Below are positions 59,271-64,000 of a stretch of 64,000 bases of DNA, one piece after another. Location of the stretch: positions 1 through 64,000 of the forward strand of contig DATKAJ010000039.1 of NCBI GenBank assembly GCA_035498175.1. The letters are read 5' to 3'. The stretch is from JALORV01 sp035498175 (GTDB taxonomy: Bacteria; Pseudomonadota; Gammaproteobacteria; Burkholderiales; Burkholderiaceae_F). Within the stretch, counting starts at the first letter, position 1, and the number at the start of each line of letters is the position of its first letter. Under the pieces are notes generated by a model. That model was not told where the DNA came from. It saw only the letters and a list, made by a program, of their open reading frames with translations, and ran no database searches. The position numbers and the translations under genes were made by a program.

Positions 59271-60398
59271 CTACAGCTTGCCGAGCAGGATGCGCAGCAT
59301 GCGGCGCAACGGTTCGGCCGCGCCCCACAGCAACTGGTCTCCCACCGTGAAGGCACCGACATAGTCGGCACCCAGCGCAAGCTTGCGCAGCCGTCCGACC
59401 GGGATTGACATAGTGCCGGTGACTGCGGCAGGCGTCAGCTCGCGGATGCTCGCATCCTTGGTGTTGGGCACGAGCTTCACCCACGGATTGTCGTCACGAA
59501 TCATCTGCTCGATCTGCGCCAGAGGAACATCACGCCTGAGCTTGATGGTCAACGACTGCGAGTGGCAGCGCATCGCGCCGATGCGCACGCAGATCGAGTC
59601 GATCGGTACCGCCCCAGTGCCGAATCCGGGGCCGCGGCCGAGAATCTTGTTGGTCTCGGCGCCGCCCTTCCACTCTTCGAGGCTGGTGCCGTCGCCGCGA
59701 TCGGCATCGATCCACGGGATCAGGTTCCCCGCCAGCGGGACGATGAAGTTCTGTGTCTCGTCGTCACCGAGCGCGCGCTGCTTGCCGATGACGCGGCGGT
59801 CGATCTCGAGAATGGCGCTCGACGGGTCCGCGAGCAGGTCGCGCACCTCGGCATTCAGAGTCCCGAACTGGGTCAGCAACTCGCGCATGTGCGGCGCGCC
59901 GCCGCCCGATGCGGCCTGGTAGGTGGTGCAGGTCATCCACTCGACCAGGTCCTGCTTGAACAGCGCCCCCACGCCGATCAGCATGCAGCTCACCGTGCAG
60001 TTGCCGCCGATGTAGTTCCTGATCCCCCGCTTTAGCGCCGCATCGATCACCGGGCGGTTCACCGGGTCGAGGATGATCACTGCATCGTCCTGCATGCGCA
60101 GCGTCTTGGCGGCGTCGATCCAGTAGCCGTTCCAGCCTGTCGCGCGGAGCTTCGGGTAAATCTCCTTCGTGTAATCGCTGCCCTGGCACGTGATGACGGT
60201 GTCCTGCTGAGCCAGCGCGGCGATGTCGTCGGCCCGTTTCAGCGTGCCTTGCGAGCGCGGCACCGCCGGAGCCGAACCACCCGCGTTGGACGTGCTGAAA
60301 AAGGTCGTGTCGACCAGTTCGAAGTCGCGTTCCGCGCTCATACGGTCCATCAGCACAGACCCGACCATTCCACGCCACCCGACGATCCCGACTTTCAT
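59271..60398 (-). CDS. asd: Aspartate-semialdehyde dehydrogenase
   Basis: 375 aa. NADPH-dependent reduction of aspartyl phosphate, feeding Lys, Met, Thr and diaminopimelate. N-terminal KVGIVGWRGMVGSVLMDRM, catalytic Cys in GGNCTVSCMLIGVGALF, His in RIGAMRCHSQSLTIKLRRD. This is the Gram-negative long form. The start at 60398 matches the family. Confidence 0.96.
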   Translation of the reverse strand: MKVGIVGWRGMVGSVLMDRMSAERDFELVDTTFFSTSNAGGSAPAVPRSQGTLKRADDIAALAQQDTVITCQGSDYTKEIYPKLRATGWNGYWIDAAKTLRMQDDAVIILDPVNRPVIDAALKRGIRNYIGGNCTVSCMLIGVGALFKQDLVEWMTCTTYQAASGGGAPHMRELLTQFGTLNAEVRDLLADPSSAILEIDRRVIGKQRALGDDETQNFIVPLAGNLIPWIDADRGDGTSLEEWKGGAETNKILGRGPGFGTGAVPIDSICVRIGAMRCHSQSLTIKLRRDVPLAQIEQMIRDDNPWVKLVPNTKDASIRELTPAAVTGTMSIPVGRLRKLALGADYVGAFTVGDQLLWGAAEPLRRMLRILLGKL

Positions 60399-60436
60399 TC
60401 CTGCCCTCTCGACTTTCGAACCCTGTGCGCCACGTC

Positions 60437-61507
60437 TCAGGAGAGCGCAGCGACGACCGCGTTGCCCATCGCGGCGGTTCCCACCGGCGTCGCGCCCGGC
60501 TCCGCGATGTCCATCGTCCGCAGACCCTGCGCGAGCACACGCCGCACTGCGGCTTCGATCCGGTCCGCCTGGTCGGCGCAATCCAGTGAGTAGCGCAGCA
60601 TCATCGCCGCCGACAGGATCGTCGCGAGCGGGTTGGCCACGCCCTTGCCCGCGATATCGGGCGCACTACCATGCGACGGCTCGTACAGCCCCCGGTTGCG
60701 CTCGTTCAGCGACGCCGACGGCAGCATGCCGATCGATCCGGTCAGCATCGCCGCCTCGTCGGAGAGTATGTCGCCGAACATGTTCCCCGTCACGATCACG
60801 TCAAACTTCTTCGGCGCCTTCACGAGCTGCATCGCGGCGTTGTCGACGTACATGTGCTCCAGCTCGACATCCGCATAGGCCGTGTGGACCTCGGTCACGA
60901 CGTCCTTCCAGAACTGGAAGGTCTCCAGCACGTTGGCCTTGTCGACGCTGGTGACCTTCTTCGACCGTTTGCGCGCGGCCCGGAACGCGACATGGGCGAT
61001 GCGCTCGATCTCGGGGCGGCTGTAGCGCATCGTGTCGAAGGCTTCCGGCGCGCCCGCGAACGCGCCGTCGGGAGCGGCGCGTCGCCCGCGCGGCTGGCCG
61101 AAATAGATGTCGCCGGTGAGCTCGCGCACGATCAGCAGGTCGAGCCCCGCGATCAGCTCGGGCTTCAGGCTCGAGGCGCCGGTCAGTTCGGCATAGCAGA
61201 TCGCCGGGCGCAGGTTGGCGAACAGGCCAAGGTGCCTGCGCAGGCCGAGGATCGCCTGCTCGGGACGCAATGCGCGCTCGAGCTTGTCGTATTTCCAGTC
61301 GCCAACGGCGCCGAACAGCACTGCATCGGCGGCCTGCGCGAGCTTCAGCGTGGCTTGCGGAAGCGGGTGCCCGTGCGCGTCATAGGCCGCGCCACCGACC
61401 TCGGCAAACTCGAACTCGAAGCGCTCACCCAGCGCCCTCAGCACCTTGACCGCCTCGGCCACGATCTCCTTGCCGATGCCGTCTCCCGGCAGTACGGCGA
61501 TCTTCAT
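60437..61507 (-). CDS. leuB: 3-Isopropylmalate dehydrogenase
   Basis: 356 aa. Third step of leucine synthesis. KIAVLPGDGIGKEIVAEAV, RELTGDIYFGQPRG, TSVDKANVLETFQFWKDVV, NMFGDILSDEAAMLTGSIGMLPS and EPSHGSAPDIAGKGVANP are all intact. The ATG at 61507 overlaps the stop of the small membrane protein gene (ATGA). Confidence 0.97.
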   Translation of the reverse strand: MKIAVLPGDGIGKEIVAEAVKVLRALGERFEFEFAEVGGAAYDAHGHPLPQATLKLAQAADAVLFGAVGDWKYDKLERALRPEQAILGLRRHLGLFANLRPAICYAELTGASSLKPELIAGLDLLIVRELTGDIYFGQPRGRRAAPDGAFAGAPEAFDTMRYSRPEIERIAHVAFRAARKRSKKVTSVDKANVLETFQFWKDVVTEVHTAYADVELEHMYVDNAAMQLVKAPKKFDVIVTGNMFGDILSDEAAMLTGSIGMLPSASLNERNRGLYEPSHGSAPDIAGKGVANPLATILSAAMMLRYSLDCADQADRIEAAVRRVLAQGLRTMDIAEPGATPVGTAAMGNAVVAALS

Positions 61508-61812
61508 TCGAACCGGTTGAGCCAGTCGACGATGACGCGCTCACAGAACTTGAATGCGAAATAGCAGGCGAGCGCGCCGTAGCCGGACAGCAGCAGCTCG
61601 ATCAGTTGCCGCGCGGCGCCGTCGGCGAGCGCCTCGGTACCGTGCTCGGCGATCAGGTTCAGGTTCGCGGACAGCAGGTGAACGAGGTTCAGCGACAGCA
61701 ACGCGAACCCTAAGAACGCCACACCGGCAGCGAGGAACACGAGCCAGGGCCGGCGCTTGAAGGCGGCGCCGAGCCCGGCGGTGGCCCGCCGCAGCGGCTC
61801 GTACGCCGCCAT
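61504..61812 (-). CDS. Small membrane protein between leuD and leuB
   Basis: 102 aa, not recognised. One clear membrane helix (WLVFLAAGVAFLGFALLSL, about 23-41) and a second more amphipathic hydrophobic segment near 67-88 (QLIELLLSGYGALACYFAF), with a basic stretch before the first. It starts on TGATG from leuD and ends in ATGA with leuB, so it is firmly within the leu operon; function unknown. Confidence 0.75.
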   Translation of the reverse strand: MAAYEPLRRATAGLGAAFKRRPWLVFLAAGVAFLGFALLSLNLVHLLSANLNLIAEHGTEALADGAARQLIELLLSGYGALACYFAFKFCERVIVDWLNRFE

Positions 61813-62459
61813 CACTTGCGACCCGCCACGAGCCACGGCTGCTGTGCCAGGCGCTGCTGCTCGAAAGCCGCGATCTTGTCCCTGTGCCGCAGCGTGAGCC
61901 CGATGTCGTCGAGGCCGTTGACGAGGCAGTACTTGCTGAAGGCCGCCACCTCGAACGAATGCTCGCGCCCATCCGGCTCAACCACGACTTGGCGGGGCAA
62001 ATCGACTGTCAGCTGGTAGCCGACGTGCGCCGCAACCTCGTTGAAAAGCCGGTCGAGCACGATCTCGTGCAGAACCACCGCCAGCAAACCGTTCTTCAGG
62101 CTGTTGTTGTGGAAGATGTCGGCGAAACTCGGCGCGATCAGCACGCGAAAACCATTCTGCAGCAGTGCCCACGGCGCGTGCTCGCGCGACGATCCGCAGC
62201 CGAAGTTCCTGCGCGCCAGCAGGATCGAAGCGCCGCGATAGCGCGGCTGGTTGAGCACGAAGTCCGGGTTCAGCGGGCGGGCGGTATGGTCCATGCCGGG
62301 TTCGCCGTGATCGAGGTAGCGCCACTCGTCGAACAGATTCGGGCCGAAGCCCGTCCGCCTGATCGACTTCAGGAACTGCTTCGGAATGATCGCGTCCGTG
62401 TCGACGTTGGCGCGATCGAGCGGCGCAACGAGCCCGGTGTGGACGGTGAAGGCGTCCAA
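61812..62459 (-). CDS. leuD: 3-Isopropylmalate dehydratase small subunit
   Basis: 215 aa. Partner of LeuC in isomerising 2- to 3-isopropylmalate. Conserved NVDTDAIIPKQFLKSI, ILLARRNFGCGSSREHAPW and APSFADIFHNNSLKNGLL. It follows the entericidin-like gene by 9 bp. Confidence 0.96.
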   Translation of the reverse strand: MDAFTVHTGLVAPLDRANVDTDAIIPKQFLKSIRRTGFGPNLFDEWRYLDHGEPGMDHTARPLNPDFVLNQPRYRGASILLARRNFGCGSSREHAPWALLQNGFRVLIAPSFADIFHNNSLKNGLLAVVLHEIVLDRLFNEVAAHVGYQLTVDLPRQVVVEPDGREHSFEVAAFSKYCLVNGLDDIGLTLRHRDKIAAFEQQRLAQQPWLVAGRK

Positions 62460-62468
62460 GATCGCTCC

Positions 62469-62603
62469 TTACATCTTCTTCTTGGTGTCGGTCGCGGCCT
62501 TGTCGACCGCACTGCCGGCGGCCTCGATGTCCTTGCCCATGCCAGCGATCGTGTTGCAGCCAGCGATAGCCAGGACGGCCGCCAAGAGGACGAGCACTTT
62601 CAT
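62469..62603 (-). CDS. Entericidin A/B-like small lipoprotein
   Basis: 44 aa. MKVLVLLAAVLAIAGC is a lipoprotein signal with lipobox LAIAGC; the mature peptide NTIAGMGKDIEAAGSAVDKA matches the entericidin pattern and ends TDTKKKM. Entericidins are membrane lipoproteins, in E. coli an antidote/toxin pair controlled by stress. Its ATG overlaps the leuC stop (ATGA), placing it inside the leuC-leuD operon. Confidence 0.88.
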   Translation of the reverse strand: MKVLVLLAAVLAIAGCNTIAGMGKDIEAAGSAVDKAATDTKKKM

Positions 62604-64000
62604 TGGAGTCTCCTGACGTCGGCAAAATGGCCCTCGAGGGCGGCCACGGCCGCCATGGCGGGCGAGACGAGGTGGGTGCGTCCGCCGGCGCCCTGCCGTC
62701 CTTCGAAATTGCGGTTGCTCGTGGAAGCGCAGCGTTCACCCGGCTCCAGGCGATCGGCGTTCATCGCCAAGCACATCGAGCAGCCGGGCTCACGCCATTC
62801 GAAACCGGCCGCGCGGAAGATCTCGTGCAGCCCCTCGCGTTCGGCCTGCGCCTTTACGAGACCCGAGCCGGGCACCACCATCGCGAGCTTCACGGTCGGC
62901 GACACACGCTTGCCGAGCCGCTTCACCACCCAGGCGGCTTCGCGCAGATCCTCGATGCGCGAGTTCGTGCACGAACCGATAAAGACCTTGTCGACGCGGA
63001 TGTCAGCGATCCGCGTCTTCGGCGCCAGGCCCATGTAATGCAGTGCGCGCTCGATGCTCTCGCGCTTGACCGGGTCCTTCTCGACATCGGGGTCCGGTAC
63101 GGCGCCATCGATGGTCGTGACCATCTCGGGCGAGGTGCCCCAGGTCACCTGGGGTCTGATCTCTTCGGCGCGCAGTTCGACGACATGGTCGAAATGAGCC
63201 CCCGGGTCCGAGTGCAGCGTGCGCCAGTGCGCGGCCGCCTGCTCGAACATCGGCCCCTGCGGCGCGAACGGACGCCCGCGGACGTACTCGATCGTCTTCT
63301 CGTCGACCGCCACCATACCGGCCCGTGCACCGGCCTCGATTGCCATGTTGCAGACGGTCATGCGGCCCTCGACCGACAGCGCCTCGATCGCGCTCCCGGC
63401 GAATTCGATCGCATAGCCCGTGCCGCCCGCGGTACCGATGCGGCCGATGATCGCGAGCACGATGTCCTTCGCGGCGCATCCCGCGGGCAGAGTGCCATCC
63501 ACCCGCACCTGCAGGTTCTTCGCCTTCCTGGTGAGCAGCGTCTGGGTGGCCAGCACGTGCTCGACCTCGCTGGTGCCTATGCCAAACGCCAGCGCCCCAA
63601 AGGCGCCGTGCGTGCTGGTGTGGGAATCGCCGCAGACCACCGTCATGCCCGGCAGCGTGGCGCCCTGCTCCGGCCCGATCACGTGCACGATGCCCTGCCG
63701 TCGATCGAGGAACGGGAAATAGGCGGCAGCCCCGAACTCGCGGATGTTGGCGTCCAGCGTCGTCACCTGCTCGCGCGACACGGGGTCGACGATGCCAGCG
63801 TAGCCTCGATCCCATCCGGTGGTCGGCGTGTTGTGATCCGCGGTGGCGACGATCGAGGTGATGCGAAAAGGCGTGCGCCCGGCATTGCGCAGACCCTCGA
63901 AGGCCTGCGGGCTGGTCACCTCATGGACCAGATGCCGGTCGATGTACAGCAGCGTCGTGCCGTCGTCCTCGACGTGCACCACGTGGTCATCCCAGAGCTT
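62600..64000 (-). CDS. leuC: 3-Isopropylmalate dehydratase large subunit (start cut by window edge)
   Basis: 466 residues visible; only the first few codons are missing beyond position 64000 (the edge reads KLWDDHVVHVEDDG). Aconitase-family [4Fe-4S] enzyme. Cluster ligands are in IGSCTNSRIEDL and in PGCSMCLAMN near the C-terminus; VVCGDSHTSTHGAFGALAFGIG and HVLATQTLL are also conserved. First gene of the leuC-ecn-leuD-leuB cluster in this window. Confidence 0.97.
   Translation of the reverse strand, partial: KLWDDHVVHVEDDGTTLLYIDRHLVHEVTSPQAFEGLRNAGRTPFRITSIVATADHNTPTTGWDRGYAGIVDPVSREQVTTLDANIREFGAAAYFPFLDRRQGIVHVIGPEQGATLPGMTVVCGDSHTSTHGAFGALAFGIGTSEVEHVLATQTLLTRKAKNLQVRVDGTLPAGCAAKDIVLAIIGRIGTAGGTGYAIEFAGSAIEALSVEGRMTVCNMAIEAGARAGMVAVDEKTIEYVRGRPFAPQGPMFEQAAAHWRTLHSDPGAHFDHVVELRAEEIRPQVTWGTSPEMVTTIDGAVPDPDVEKDPVKRESIERALHYMGLAPKTRIADIRVDKVFIGSCTNSRIEDLREAAWVVKRLGKRVSPTVKLAMVVPGSGLVKAQAEREGLHEIFRAAGFEWREPGCSMCLAMNADRLEPGERCASTSNRNFEGRQGAGGRTHLVSPAMAAVAALEGHFADVRRLQ

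Noticed and set aside
1..64000. CRISPR arrays, insertion sequences, prophage or integrase genes
   Set aside because: No regularly spaced repeats, transposase or integrase-like proteins were seen anywhere in the window.

Overview
The window is a GC-rich (roughly two-thirds G+C by eye), densely coded chromosomal segment of a betaproteobacterium, most likely from the Burkholderiales or a close unnamed lineage. I infer this from gene order: thrS / tRNA-Val / relA; recJ / prfB / lysS; a full iscRSUA-hscBA-fdx-iscX operon; and a long biosynthetic run leuC-leuD-leuB-asd-fimV(hubP)-truA-trpF-trpB-trpA-accD-folC-SPOR-purF-metZ. I saw no phage, insertion sequence, CRISPR array or rRNA. Both ends cut genes: thrS lacks its 3' part at the left edge and leuC lacks its first few codons at the right edge.

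Layout. 1-6.5 kb: thrS, tRNA-Val(GAC), an OlsB-type acyltransferase, synthetase-type relA, an MtfA-like zinc peptidase, a flavodoxin-fold protein and an alpha/beta hydrolase. 6.5-7.3 kb: 3-hydroxybutyrate dehydrogenase. 7.3-19.6 kb, minus strand: a large Anbu locus with transglutaminase, a circularly permuted ATP-grasp/alpha-E fusion, transglutaminase-DUF2126, the Anbu proteasome-like protease, a decayed transglutaminase remnant, alpha-E protein, a TPR-GGDEF diguanylate cyclase and a stand-alone ATP-grasp protein. 19.7-28.3 kb: comEC (frameshifted), tatD, a DUF2062 protein, lolD, lolC, a phosphoglycerate-mutase-like gene and recJ. 28.4-31.5 kb: an accessory pair, a small secreted protein and a class III cyclase/NB-ARC-type ATPase/TPR protein. 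31.5-36.4 kb: prfB with its programmed frameshift, GNAT, SDR, lysS and Nudix. 36.4-42.2 kb: the isc operon with an IscR-type operator over its promoter. 42.2-46.4 kb: three secreted choice-of-anchor-D proteins, two with cytochrome c-like heads. 46.5-64 kb: metZ under a SAM-II riboswitch, purF, then the folC/accD/trp/truA/fimV/asd/leu run.

How the genes work together. The isc genes build and transfer Fe-S clusters under IscR feedback. The leu and trp blocks are tightly coupled by ATGA or TGATG overlaps and make leucine and tryptophan; asd and metZ feed the aspartate-family and methionine branches, and metZ is switched by S-adenosylmethionine. The ATP-grasp / alpha-E / transglutaminase / Anbu genes belong to a conserved but poorly understood set predicted to make and process peptides. 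Here a diguanylate cyclase with an intact inhibitory I-site overlaps the genes on both sides within that set. This is the most unusual arrangement in the window.

Other points to follow up: a 50-nt element repeated upstream of two of the secreted cytochrome/choice-of-anchor genes; a SAM-II aptamer plus terminator that runs directly into the metZ start codon; loss of cvpA from its usual place before purF; a one-base defect in comEC; and a transglutaminase stub that still ends in an ATGA overlap with Anbu.
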